The notes beneath the pieces were generated by a model. It was not told where the DNA came from, made no database searches, and was given only the letters and a program-made list of their open reading frames with translations. A stretch of DNA of 8,172 nt from Burkholderiales bacterium (lineage in GTDB: Bacteria > Pseudomonadota > Gammaproteobacteria > Burkholderiales > SG8-41), in NCBI GenBank assembly GCA_005800795.1, contig SYEN01000414.1, positions 1-8,172 on the forward strand, in the 5' to 3' direction. The stretch's first letter is position 1. Each line of letters begins with the position of its first letter. This document shows positions 1-7,113 of this stretch, piece by piece. The position numbers and the translations under genes were made by a program.

Positions 1-379
1 CTTCGTCGGCAAAGCCAATGATCTCAATGGCAAACGGCGGGCGCTTGCCCTGTGCGTGTAAAACCGCCACACATTCGATGGCGCTTACCACGCCCAGCAT
101 GCCATCATATTTGCCCGCGTCGCGTACGGTATCAAGGTGCGAGCCCAGCAGCAGCGCGGGCAGGCCCGGTGTGGCGCCTTCATAACGCCCGCATACATTG
201 CCGATGGCATCGATGTGAACCGCCATGCCCGCTTCGCGCATCCAGCCCTGTACAAGTTCGTTGGCTGCGCGCATTTCGGTTGATAGATAAACGCGGGTCA
301 GCTTGTCCTGCGCTTCGGAACAGCGCGCCAGGGCGTCGCAGCGTTCAAGGATGCTTTGTGCGGAAGGGGCGTGGTTCAT
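1..379 (-). CDS. allC: Allantoate amidohydrolase-like M20 hydrolase (partial, N-terminal part)
   Basis: The first 126 codons of a zinc-dependent M20-family amidohydrolase are present; the rest lies beyond base 1. The family includes allantoate amidohydrolase, ureidoglycolate amidohydrolase and N-carbamoyl amino acid hydrolases. Visible hallmarks are GSHLDTV (residues 79-85), in which H81 is a metal ligand, then YDGMLGV (91-97) with the bridging D92, and FADE at 123-126, where the truncated next codon would start the usual FADEEG motif. The start is the ATG at 379-377, and the protein begins about where family members normally do. No clear Shine-Dalgarno sequence precedes it. It is divergent from the urate-to-allantoin genes, so allantoate is the likeliest substrate, converted to ureidoglycine/ureidoglycolate with ammonia release in the cytosol. 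The specificity is inferred from context; the family assignment is firm. Confidence 0.82.
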   Translation of the reverse strand, partial: MNHAPSAQSILERCDALARCSEAQDKLTRVYLSTEMRAANELVQGWMREAGMAVHIDAIGNVCGRYEGATPGLPALLLGSHLDTVRDAGKYDGMLGVVSAIECVAVLHAQGKRPPFAIEIIGFADE

Positions 380-458
380 GCGGGGATTCTAACCAAGCGG
401 TATCGGCAGCGAAAGCGCTTTGTTTGACGCTCATGAACGAAGCCGCTAGTCTGAGCCC
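380..458. promoter_or_regulatory. Divergent promoter region between allC-like gene and uraD
   Basis: This 79-bp spacer separates two divergently read catabolic genes and must hold both promoters or be read through. On the plus strand TTGACG (424-429), 17 bp, then TAGTCT (447-452) is a fair sigma70-like pair; the -10 is weak. On the minus strand TAGAAT (391-386) matches the -10 consensus at five of six bases, with only a poor -35 near the palindrome at 412-421. Both -10 boxes lie about 6-7 bases from their ATGs. The boxes were picked by eye and have no experimental support. Confidence 0.4.
412..421. promoter_or_regulatory. Candidate operator: 10-bp perfect palindrome AAAGCGCTTT
   Basis: AAAGCGCTTT is identical to its own reverse complement. 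It lies near the middle of the divergent spacer, 2 bp upstream of the candidate uraD -35 box and beside the expected -35 position of the minus-strand gene. A dimeric regulator bound here could control both directions. No regulator gene is in the window, and the bases flanking the core do not extend the symmetry, so this is a candidate only. Confidence 0.3.
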
Positions 459-1001
459 ATGTCCAACAATATCACTGACAATATTGACCATGGCACGACG
501 CTGCAAGAAATTAATGCTGCGGATGCGTCGCGTTTTGCCGTGCTGCTGGGCGGCATCTATGAGCATTCGCCGTGGGTGGCGGCTCGCGCGCATGCGAGGC
601 GGCCCTTCGCCACGCCAGATGCCGTGCATGCCGCGATGACCGCGGTTGTGATGGCCGCGTCGCGCGCCGAACAACTGGCGCTGATACGGGCGCATCCGGA
701 GCTGGCGGGGCGCGAGGCGATCGCGGGTGTGATGACCGTGGATTCCACCGGTGAGCAGGGACGCTTGGGCCTGACCGCACTACCGCCTGCTGAGTTTGCC
801 CGCATCAGCGCGCTGAATCAGCAATACCAACGGAAGTTTGGGTTCCCGTGTATCGTGGCACTGAAATTGCATGCCACGCGGGAAACCGTGCTGGACGAAA
901 TGGAGCGGCGCATTAACAACGACATCGAAACCGAGATCGCCAACGCGCTCGCCCAAATCGGGCATATCACGCGCGGGCGGCTCGACAAACTGGTGAGGTA
1001 G
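459..1001 (+). CDS. uraD: 2-oxo-4-hydroxy-4-carboxy-5-ureidoimidazoline (OHCU) decarboxylase
   Basis: This 180-residue cytosolic enzyme carries out the last step of urate to S-allantoin conversion, decarboxylating OHCU stereospecifically. Family motifs in order: GGIYEHSPWVA (31-41), RAHPELAG (77-84) with the catalytic His-Pro pair H79-P80, STGEQ (96-100) with E99-Q100 at the 20-residue spacing seen in characterised enzymes, FGFP (127-130) and the closing RGRLDKLVR. The usual GFPF reads GFPC here, a mild departure. The length is close to the family norm, with about ten extra residues before the conserved start. The ATG at 459 is the first possible in-frame start, because an in-frame TAG lies at 447-449; no good Shine-Dalgarno precedes it. 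It is the first gene of the plus-strand operon, 9 bp before uraH, the preceding enzyme in the pathway. Confidence 0.95.
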   Translation: MSNNITDNIDHGTTLQEINAADASRFAVLLGGIYEHSPWVAARAHARRPFATPDAVHAAMTAVVMAASRAEQLALIRAHPELAGREAIAGVMTVDSTGEQGRLGLTALPPAEFARISALNQQYQRKFGFPCIVALKLHATRETVLDEMERRINNDIETEIANALAQIGHITRGRLDKLVR

Positions 1002-1010
1002 CAAGGGAAC

Positions 1011-1364
1011 ATGGGGCGATTAACCACGCATGTGCTGGACACCGCGCAGGGCAAACCCGCGGCAGGCCTGCGCATCGAATTCTCCGTGCGCGAAGGCGCG
1101 CTTTGGACGTTGCTCAAAACGGTGCATACCAACGCCGATGGCCGCACCGATGCACCCTTGTTGGCCGATGGCGCGCTGGCGGCCGGCGAATATCAATTGC
1201 TGTTCCATGTGGGCGACTATTTTCGCGGCGCGGGCGTTGCGCTGCCGCAGCCTGCGTTTTTGGAGCGCGTGCCTTTGGTGTTCGGCATCGCCGATGCCAA
1301 CGCGCATTACCATGTGCCGCTGTTGTGCAGCCCGTGGGCGTACTCCACCTATAGAGGATCGTAA
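1011..1364 (+). CDS. uraH: 5-hydroxyisourate hydrolase (canonical copy)
   Basis: This 117-residue transthyretin-related enzyme hydrolyses 5-hydroxyisourate to OHCU, the substrate of UraD. The full active-site set is present: LTTHVLD (4-10) with H7, NADGR (41-45) with R45, HYHVP (99-103) with H101, and the C-terminal signature YRGS (114-117) ending in S117. These match His9, Arg47, His98 and Ser114 of characterised enterobacterial HIU hydrolase, with matching offsets. There is no signal peptide, so it should be cytosolic; the family forms homotetramers with active sites at subunit interfaces. AAGGGA at 1003-1008 just before the ATG may serve as a close-spaced ribosome binding site. It lies 9 bp after uraD, so the two are almost certainly cotranscribed. 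Confidence 0.96.
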   Translation: MGRLTTHVLDTAQGKPAAGLRIEFSVREGALWTLLKTVHTNADGRTDAPLLADGALAAGEYQLLFHVGDYFRGAGVALPQPAFLERVPLVFGIADANAHYHVPLLCSPWAYSTYRGS

Positions 1365-1378
1365 CTAATTGTTTTTAC

Positions 1379-1382
1379 AGGA
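1379..1382 (+). promoter_or_regulatory. Ribosome binding site for the Bug-family gene
   Basis: AGGA lies 6 bases before the ATG at 1389 in an AT-rich 24-bp gap (1365-1388). It supports this start over the in-frame ATG at 1401. The AT-rich character stands out in an otherwise GC-rich operon. Confidence 0.6.
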
Positions 1383-1388
1383 TATTTT

Positions 1389-2360
1389 ATGATAGCGAAA
1401 ATGACGGTAACAACACTTGTAAGCGCTGCGCTGGTAGCGCCCATCTGTGCCTGGGCGCAAGCATGGCCGATCAAGCCCGTGCGCGTGATCGTCACTTTCG
1501 CGCCGGGCGGTTCGAGCGATGTAGTGGCGCGTTTGATCTCCGGGCCGTTGCAACAGAAACTGGGGCAGACCGTGGTGGTGGACAACAAGCCCGGCGGGGG
1601 CGGCACCATCGGCGCCGCCGAAGCGGCGCGTGCACCTGCTGACGGCTACACCTTCTTGCTGTCTAACAGCGCACCGATTTCGATTTCTCCATTTATGCTC
1701 GACAAGCCCACCTACGATCCGGTGAAAAGCTTTAATCACGTGTCGTACATCGGCTCGGTGGCCAATGTGTTTGTGTTGCACCCCTCGGTGCCCGCTAAAA
1801 GCGTGAAGGAACTGGTGGCGTGGATCAAATCCCAAAAGGAGCCGGTCAACTACGGCTCCGGCGGCATCGGCTCCATCGGTCATATCATCGGCGAGGTGTT
1901 CAAAAACGAACATAAGCTGTCGATGGAGCATATCGGCTACAAAGGCTCTGGCCCCATGCATACCGACTTGATCGGCGGGCGCTTGAAATTCGCCATCGAC
2001 ACGCTGCCGCAAAACGTGCCCTATATGCAAGACAACCGCCTGCGCGCGGTGGCGGTGACCTCGCCCAGGCGCGCGGGTATCTCGCCCGATGTGCCCACCG
2101 TGATCGAGGCCGGACAGCCCAAACTGGTGGCGGAAAACTTCCTGGGGTTATCCGCCCCCGCGGGGGTGGATGCGGGCATTGCCAACCGGCTGCACGCCGT
2201 GATGGCCGAGGTGCTGGCAGACCCGGTCGTCAACAAGAGGCTTGAAGACATCGGCGTTTATGGGCGCAAGATGTCGGTGGCCGAGTTTAATGGCTTCGTG
2301 GCAAAACAAGTTGCGGACTGGGCGCCGCTGGTGAAGGCCTCTGGTGCGAAGCTGAACTGA
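1389..2360 (+). CDS. Bug/TctC-family periplasmic substrate-binding protein
   Basis: This 323-residue protein belongs to the Bug family, the extracytoplasmic binding component of tripartite tricarboxylate transporters. The N-terminus has K4, a hydrophobic core (about 6-20) and a likely signal peptidase I site at AWA|Q (after A23), so the mature protein should be periplasmic. The mature region opens with the family pattern WPIKPVRVIV, then FAPGGSSDVVAR, VVVDNKPGGGG, ARAPADGYT and later YKGSGPMHTDLIGGRLKFA. Length is normal. Known Bug proteins mostly bind carboxylates or amides, and most are encoded away from membrane genes. No TctA or TctB partner is visible here. Its place inside a urate operon suggests a purine or ureide ligand, which is inference. 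Its stop codon overlaps the start of the next gene by one base (TGATG), which suggests translational coupling. Confidence 0.93.
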   Translation: MIAKMTVTTLVSAALVAPICAWAQAWPIKPVRVIVTFAPGGSSDVVARLISGPLQQKLGQTVVVDNKPGGGGTIGAAEAARAPADGYTFLLSNSAPISISPFMLDKPTYDPVKSFNHVSYIGSVANVFVLHPSVPAKSVKELVAWIKSQKEPVNYGSGGIGSIGHIIGEVFKNEHKLSMEHIGYKGSGPMHTDLIGGRLKFAIDTLPQNVPYMQDNRLRAVAVTSPRRAGISPDVPTVIEAGQPKLVAENFLGLSAPAGVDAGIANRLHAVMAEVLADPVVNKRLEDIGVYGRKMSVAEFNGFVAKQVADWAPLVKASGAKLN

Positions 2361-2710
2361 TGCCCGGCGTTTCTATACATGGGGTCGATGTCTCGCGCGG
2401 CGTGGTGGCGGCGGGCATGCAGGTCGAGTTGTACGCGCTGACACCGGTGCGCAAACTCATCGCAGCGGGCGCGTTGGCCGCCAGCGGCGTGCTTGACCAC
2501 AATGCGTTAAGCGCAAGCATGGCGCGCGGCGAATACGACGCGGTGTTTCAGGTGGCGGCGTGGTACCGGGCGCAAGGCGTGGCGCTGCCGCAAACGCCTT
2601 TTCTTGAAGTGGTGCAATACCGCTTCGGTATCGACAACCCCGAACAGCACTATCACCTGCCATTCAAATGCACGCCGTGGGGGTATTCCTGTTTTCGCGG
2701 TGGGGCGTGA
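2360..2710 (+). CDS. Transthyretin/HIU hydrolase-like paralogue with degenerate active site
   Basis: This 116-residue protein aligns along its length with the UraH encoded at 1011-1364, with one residue missing in the first third. Shared features are H7, D10, G19, GEYDAVFQVAAWYRAQGVALP (57-77, like GEYQLLFHVGDYFRGAGVALP), FGI, HYHLP (97-101) with H99, and TPWGYS. It lacks two conserved catalytic positions: the Arg of NxDGR is V44 (ASGVLD), and the terminal YRGS is FRGGA (112-116), so the Ser is Gly. The frame is intact from the ATG that overlaps the preceding stop, so it does not look like a pseudogene. It has no signal peptide. It may be a weak or altered hydrolase, a partner subunit of UraH, or a ligand-binding or structural protein, as transthyretin is. 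Family membership is clear; function is unknown. Confidence 0.85.
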   Translation: MPGVSIHGVDVSRGVVAAGMQVELYALTPVRKLIAAGALAASGVLDHNALSASMARGEYDAVFQVAAWYRAQGVALPQTPFLEVVQYRFGIDNPEQHYHLPFKCTPWGYSCFRGGA

Positions 2711-2764
2711 GGGCGGATTCGCCGCTGATTTTGGCTGGCGTTCGCTGCTAGTCCGGTAGCCTTG

Positions 2765-4243
2765 ATGAGATCGTCAATCACACTCATACACCGCGGACGC
2801 CAAGTGGCGTTGTCGAGTGCGCAAGCGCGCATGACCCTGCTCGACTGGCTGCGCATTGACAGGGGCGCTACCGGTACTAGGGAAGGTTGCGCCGAGGGGG
2901 ATTGCGGCGCTTGTACTGTCGTGCTGCGGCGCGTAAAGCGTGGCGTGGTTGTGAACGAGCCCATGAATGCGTGCATTCTGCTTGCGGGCCAAGCGCACGG
3001 CGCGGAAGTGCTCACGGTGGAAGATATCGGTGACGTTGGAGGACAGAGCGCCGCGTTGCATCCGGTGCAGGAGGCGATGGTGCGCCATCATGGCTCACAG
3101 TGCGGGTTTTGCACGCCGGGCATCGTGATGAGTCTTTACGCCTTGTATCAGGAGGCTGCGCGCCCCGTGTCGCGCGCGGATGTGTGTGATCAGCTCGCGG
3201 GCAATTTGTGCCGCTGCACCGGGTACCGTCCGATCATCGATGCCGCGCTGGAGGCTTGCGCAGTCCCGCCTGTGGAACAAGCGGTCGCGAGCGCTGATTC
3301 ACTCGGCGCAATCACAGATGAGCAGGATGTTTTTTGCGGTGACGAGGAAGCTTTTTTCGCCGCACCGCGCACCGAAGAAGCGCTGGCGACGTTGCTCGCG
3401 CGTTATCCGGATGCGTTGATTCTGGGCGGGGCCACGGACGCGGGCTTGTGGGTCACCAAGGGGCTGATGGCGCCGCGGCGGGTGATCTGGCTGGGACGGG
3501 TGCGCGACTTGGATCGTATTGAACGCAACGCCACAGAGCTGGCAATCGGCGCCACCGCCACCGTGGCGGATGCCGCGCGCGAACTGGCCACGCTGGCGCC
3601 GGATGTGGGGGAAATCGTTCGCCGCTTCGGCTCGGCGCAAGTGCGCGCATCGGCCACGGTCGGCGGCAATATCGCCAACGGCTCGCCGATAGGTGATCTT
3701 GCACCGTGTCTGATCGCGCTGGGTGCCATGATTGAACTGGCGCAAGGCGCCGCACTGCGTACCCTTGCGCTGGAAGACTTTTTCATCGCTTACAAAAAGC
3801 AGGATCGCCGCCCCGGCGAGTATGTGCGCCGCGTGCTTATTCCGCTGCCGGGTAACACACTCGATTTCCGCGCCTACAAGATTTCCAAGCGCATGGACGA
3901 AGACATTTCAGCCGTATTGGGCGCATTTGCCATCGAGCTCGATGGCCGGTGCATCGTCTCCGCGCGCATCGCGTTTGGCGGGATGGCGGGCACGCCGCTG
4001 CGCGCTCGGCAGACCGAGCAACAAATGCCGGGCATTGAACTGGATGATCGCAACAGTTGGCAAATCGCGCTCGATACGCTGGTCAGCGAGTTCGCTCCCC
4101 TGAGCGACCATCGTGCATCTGCTGCTTATCGCTGTCTGGTGGCGCGTAATCTGCTGGAGAAAGCGTTGATCGAGTTGGCCGGTGTGCCGCTCGCGCAGAC
4201 GCGGATTCGGGCGTTCGTGGGGGCGACTCATGCCGCCAAGTGA
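2765..4243 (+). CDS. xdhA: Xanthine dehydrogenase small subunit (2Fe-2S and FAD domains)
   Basis: This 492-residue iron-sulfur/flavin subunit passes electrons from the molybdenum subunit to NAD+. The N-terminal ferredoxin domain has C42, C47, C50 and C70 for one 2Fe-2S cluster. The second cluster domain has C113, C116 (QCGFCTPG), C149 and C151 (NLCRCTGY), so all eight cysteines are present. The FAD domain follows a linker, with LILGGATDAGL (218-228) and ATVGGNIANGSPIGD (297-311), then the CO-dehydrogenase flavoprotein C-terminal region. Length is typical of bacterial XdhA. I take the ATG at 2765; a TTG directly before it (2762) could also serve. The Shine-Dalgarno is weak. A 54-bp gap (2711-2764) follows the upstream gene, and the end overlaps xdhB by 14 bp. 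Confidence 0.95.
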   Translation: MRSSITLIHRGRQVALSSAQARMTLLDWLRIDRGATGTREGCAEGDCGACTVVLRRVKRGVVVNEPMNACILLAGQAHGAEVLTVEDIGDVGGQSAALHPVQEAMVRHHGSQCGFCTPGIVMSLYALYQEAARPVSRADVCDQLAGNLCRCTGYRPIIDAALEACAVPPVEQAVASADSLGAITDEQDVFCGDEEAFFAAPRTEEALATLLARYPDALILGGATDAGLWVTKGLMAPRRVIWLGRVRDLDRIERNATELAIGATATVADAARELATLAPDVGEIVRRFGSAQVRASATVGGNIANGSPIGDLAPCLIALGAMIELAQGAALRTLALEDFFIAYKKQDRRPGEYVRRVLIPLPGNTLDFRAYKISKRMDEDISAVLGAFAIELDGRCIVSARIAFGGMAGTPLRARQTEQQMPGIELDDRNSWQIALDTLVSEFAPLSDHRASAAYRCLVARNLLEKALIELAGVPLAQTRIRAFVGATHAAK

Positions 4244-6626
4244 AGTGCTAGATTTAAAGGATGACACTGCGGAGGCTTTGACGGTCGTTACGCACTCCTA
4301 TCCGCAGGATTCCTCCCGCTTGCATGTCACCGGTGCGGCGGCCTACATTGACGATATCCTTGAACCGGCGGGCACGCTGCATGTGGCTTGCGGGCTCGCG
4401 CCCGTGGCGCGCGGCACGCTGCGTGCGCTAGATCTCACCAATGTGCGCGCTGCGCCGGAGGTGGTTGCGGTATTCACCGCAGTGGATGTGCCGGGACGCA
4501 ACGACATTGCGCCGATGTATGCCGATGAGCCGGTGCTGGCCCAAGGCCGGGTGCTGTTTCACGGGCAGCCGCTATTCGCCGTGGTGGCGCGCACACGCGA
4601 GGCCGCGCGCCGCGCCGCGCGTCTGGGCGTGGCCGATATCGCGGCCGAGCCGCCCATACTCACCATCGACGATGCGCTCGCCGCAGGAACGCGTGTGTTG
4701 CCCGATTACGATTTTGGCCAAGGCGACGCGAATGCGGCATTGGCTGCCGCGCCGCGCACGCTGGCGGGGCGGCTGGCCATCGGCGGTCAGGAACATTTTT
4801 ATCTCGAAGGTCAGGCTGCGCTTGCGGTGCCCGGTGAAGCCAACGCCATGACGGTCTATGCCTCGACGCAGGATCCCGCCGAGGTGCAACACATCGTCGC
4901 GCGCATTCTTGGCGTGGCCGAGGCGGCGGTGGTGGTGGAGACGCGCCGAATGGGCGGGGCCTTCGGTGGCAAGGAGACTCAGGCCAGTCAGTGGGCCGCT
5001 ATAGCCGCTCTCGCCGCGCGCCTTACCAACCGGCCCTGCAAGTTGCGGCTGGATCGCGACGATGATTTTGCCGCCACCGGCAAGCGCCATGATTTCCGCG
5101 CCGATTGGCGCGTGGGCTTCGACGATAGTGGCCGGTTGCTTGGATACGACGTCACGCTCAATGCGCGTTGCGGCTGTTCGGCGGATTTATCGGGTGGCGT
5201 GACGGATCGCGCGATGTTTCATGCCACCAACGCTTACTTTGTGCCCGATGTCACCGTGCGCTCGCACCGCTTGAAGACCGACACGGTATCGAACACCGCC
5301 TTTCGTGGGTTCGGCGGGCCGCAGGGCATACTCGCCATCGAACGCGTGCTCGACGGCATCGCGCAAGCCACGGGCCGTGACGCGCTGGATGTGCGCAAGG
5401 CCAACCTCTACCGGCCTAACCATGATGTCACCCCTTACGGCATGCGCGTGGACGATGCCGCTGTGTTGCGCGAGATGGTGGATGACCTGGAAGCCTCCTG
5501 CGGCTATCGCCAGCGCCGTGCTGACGTGGCTGCGTTCAACGCCCAGGGCGGCACGTTGCGCCGCGGCCTTGCGCTGATGCCTGCGCAATTTGGCATCTCG
5601 TTTACGCTGGCGCATATGAATCAGGCAGGTGCGCTGATACATGTTTACAAGGACGGCTCGGTGCTGCTTAATCACGGCGGTACCGAGATGGGGCAAGGGT
5701 TGTTCGTCAAGGTCGCACAGGTAGTGGCGGAGGAGTTTGGCATCAGCCTCGACGCAGTGCGTCCCACCGCCACCTCGACTGCGGTGGTGCCCAATGCGTC
5801 ACCCAGCGCAGCCTCGGCCAGCTCCGACATGAACGGCATGGCCGCGCGCAATGCCGCCGCCACTATCAAGGCGCGCATGACGGACATCGCGGCGGAACAT
5901 TGGGGCGTTGCACCGCAAGCCATTTTTTACGCACAAGGCCGTGTGCATGCGGGCGAGCGCTCGATGTGCTTCGGTGAACTCGCCGCGCTGGCAAACAAGG
6001 CGCGAGTCTCGCTGTCGGCAACGGGTTTTTACAAGACGCCAGACATTACCTGGAACCGCCAGGCACGCACGGGCAAGCCGTTCTACTACTTCGCCTTTGG
6101 CGCCGCGTGCAGCGAAGTGTTGATCGACACGCTGACCGGCGAAATGCGCCTGACGCGGGTGGATATCTTGCAAGACGTGGGCCAGTCGCTCAACCCGGCA
6201 ATCGACATCGGCCAGATCGAAGGGGGCTTTGTGCAGGGCATGGGCTGGCTCACCACCGAGGAGCTGGTGTTTGATGCGCAAGGCCGGCTTGCTACGCACG
6301 CGCCTTCGACTTACAAGATTCCGGTGGCCTCTGATGTGCCGGCGGATTTGCGGGTGCGGTTCACCAATCGCCCCAATCACAAGCCCACCATCTATCGCTC
6401 CAAGGGCGTGGGTGAGCCGCCGTTACTGTTGGCGATCAGTGTTTACTCGGCGATCCTCGATGCGCTGCACTCGCTTGCACCCGGCGCGCAGGTGCCGCTC
6501 GATGCGCCCGCTACGCCGGAACGTATACTGATGGCGGCACATGCGTTGCGCCAGGGTAGCCGGGATCGCGCGCTTACGGCATGTCCGGCGGCGGCAACTT
6601 CAACTCCATCTGCGGCCGATCCTTGA
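4230..6626 (+). CDS. xdhB: Xanthine dehydrogenase large subunit (molybdopterin-binding)
   Basis: This 798-residue molybdenum-cofactor subunit is where hypoxanthine and xanthine are hydroxylated, ending at urate. Signatures in order: GQEHFYLEGQAAL (from G186), MGGAFGGKE (241-249), DRAMFH with R327, TAFRGFGGPQG (356-366), EMGQG (486-490) and GVGEPP with the catalytic base E729. By alignment E249, R327 and E729 correspond to bovine Glu802, Arg880 and Glu1261, the set expected for true purine specificity rather than aldehyde oxidase. The chosen ATG at 4230 overlaps the xdhA end by 14 bp and follows GGGGG at 4219-4223; an in-frame start at 4182 would add 16 unconserved residues. The last roughly 25 residues are low-complexity (Ala, Ser, Thr, Pro) and run over the 3' end of the opposite gpt gene. 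The Moco-insertion chaperone gene xdhC does not follow. Confidence 0.95.
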   Translation: MPPSEVLDLKDDTAEALTVVTHSYPQDSSRLHVTGAAAYIDDILEPAGTLHVACGLAPVARGTLRALDLTNVRAAPEVVAVFTAVDVPGRNDIAPMYADEPVLAQGRVLFHGQPLFAVVARTREAARRAARLGVADIAAEPPILTIDDALAAGTRVLPDYDFGQGDANAALAAAPRTLAGRLAIGGQEHFYLEGQAALAVPGEANAMTVYASTQDPAEVQHIVARILGVAEAAVVVETRRMGGAFGGKETQASQWAAIAALAARLTNRPCKLRLDRDDDFAATGKRHDFRADWRVGFDDSGRLLGYDVTLNARCGCSADLSGGVTDRAMFHATNAYFVPDVTVRSHRLKTDTVSNTAFRGFGGPQGILAIERVLDGIAQATGRDALDVRKANLYRPNHDVTPYGMRVDDAAVLREMVDDLEASCGYRQRRADVAAFNAQGGTLRRGLALMPAQFGISFTLAHMNQAGALIHVYKDGSVLLNHGGTEMGQGLFVKVAQVVAEEFGISLDAVRPTATSTAVVPNASPSAASASSDMNGMAARNAAATIKARMTDIAAEHWGVAPQAIFYAQGRVHAGERSMCFGELAALANKARVSLSATGFYKTPDITWNRQARTGKPFYYFAFGAACSEVLIDTLTGEMRLTRVDILQDVGQSLNPAIDIGQIEGGFVQGMGWLTTEELVFDAQGRLATHAPSTYKIPVASDVPADLRVRFTNRPNHKPTIYRSKGVGEPPLLLAISVYSAILDALHSLAPGAQVPLDAPATPERILMAAHALRQGSRDRALTACPAAATSTPSAADP

Positions 6627-7107
6627 TGGGTGTCGAGAACTGATACTCAATGTCCCACGGAAAGTGGATCCACTTGTTCTGCTTGAATTCCTTGACGAAG
6701 GTATCAACGATGGGGCGGCCCGCGGGTTTGGCGTAGAGCGTGGCAAAGTGCGCCTTGGGGATCATGCGGCGCACCAGTTGCGCGGTCTTGCCGGTGTCCA
6801 CCAGATCATCGATCAAGAGCCAGCCTGCGCCGTCGCCTTCCACACCCTTGAGCACTTGCAGTTCGCCGATGACGTTCTCGGCGCCGCCCGCCGAGGCCGA
6901 GCCGTAACTCACCACGCACACGGTATCGATCAGGCGTACATCAAGCTCGCGCGCCACCAGCGCCGCCGGGATCAGTCCGCCGCGGGTGATGGCGATGATG
7001 CCCTTCCAGCGGTTAATCTCATGCAGCAGCATCGACAGATAACGCGCATCGCGATGCAGCTCCGGCCACGAGATGACGATATCGTCTTCGTACGGGTTGC
7101 GTATCAC
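6574..7107 (-). CDS. gpt: Xanthine-guanine phosphoribosyltransferase
   Basis: This 177-residue type I phosphoribosyltransferase joins xanthine, guanine or hypoxanthine to PRPP, forming XMP, GMP or IMP. It strongly resembles E. coli Gpt: WKGIIAITRGGLIPAALVAREL (34-55) with the PRPP-contacting RGGL, DTVCVVSY (61-68), EGDGAGWLLIDDLVDTGKTA (90-109) containing the PRPP loop, PKAHFATLYAKPAGRPIVD, and the late W-x-x-x-PWD motif expected for base recognition. The loop between SY (67-68) and EL (82-83) is about five residues longer than in E. coli, and the C-terminus extends roughly 13 residues past the usual end. The start is GTG at 7107, fixed by a strong Shine-Dalgarno. It lies 32 bp after the permease gene, so it is probably the last gene of that minus-strand operon. 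It overlaps xdhB tail to tail by 53 bp. Confidence 0.93.
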   Translation of the reverse strand: MIRNPYEDDIVISWPELHRDARYLSMLLHEINRWKGIIAITRGGLIPAALVARELDVRLIDTVCVVSYGSASAGGAENVIGELQVLKGVEGDGAGWLLIDDLVDTGKTAQLVRRMIPKAHFATLYAKPAGRPIVDTFVKEFKQNKWIHFPWDIEYQFSTPIKDRPQMELKLPPPDMP

Positions 7108-7113
7108 GCCCCG

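Noticed and set aside
1365..2030. Minus-strand open frame of 221 codons opposite the Bug gene
   Set aside because: It is a shadow of the Bug coding frame, rich in His, Arg and Ala with no recognisable domain.
2360..2710. Second HIUH-like gene as a decaying pseudogene
   Set aside because: The frame is complete, the length matches the family, the core motifs remain and the start is coupled to the upstream gene. Only specific active-site positions have changed.
2712..2725. Small GC hairpin after the second HIUH-like gene as a terminator
   Set aside because: The stem is only about 4 bp and no T-run follows. Genes on both sides belong to the same pathway, so read-through is more likely.
2750..2761. 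12-bp sequence AGTCCGGTAGCC repeated near 7480-7491
   Set aside because: A single 12-bp match is expected by chance in a window this size. The second copy is inside the permease gene with no related structure.
4182..4229. Upstream in-frame start for xdhB
   Set aside because: It would add 16 basic, unconserved residues inside xdhA. The ATG at 4230 has a G-rich ribosome site and the usual short overlap.
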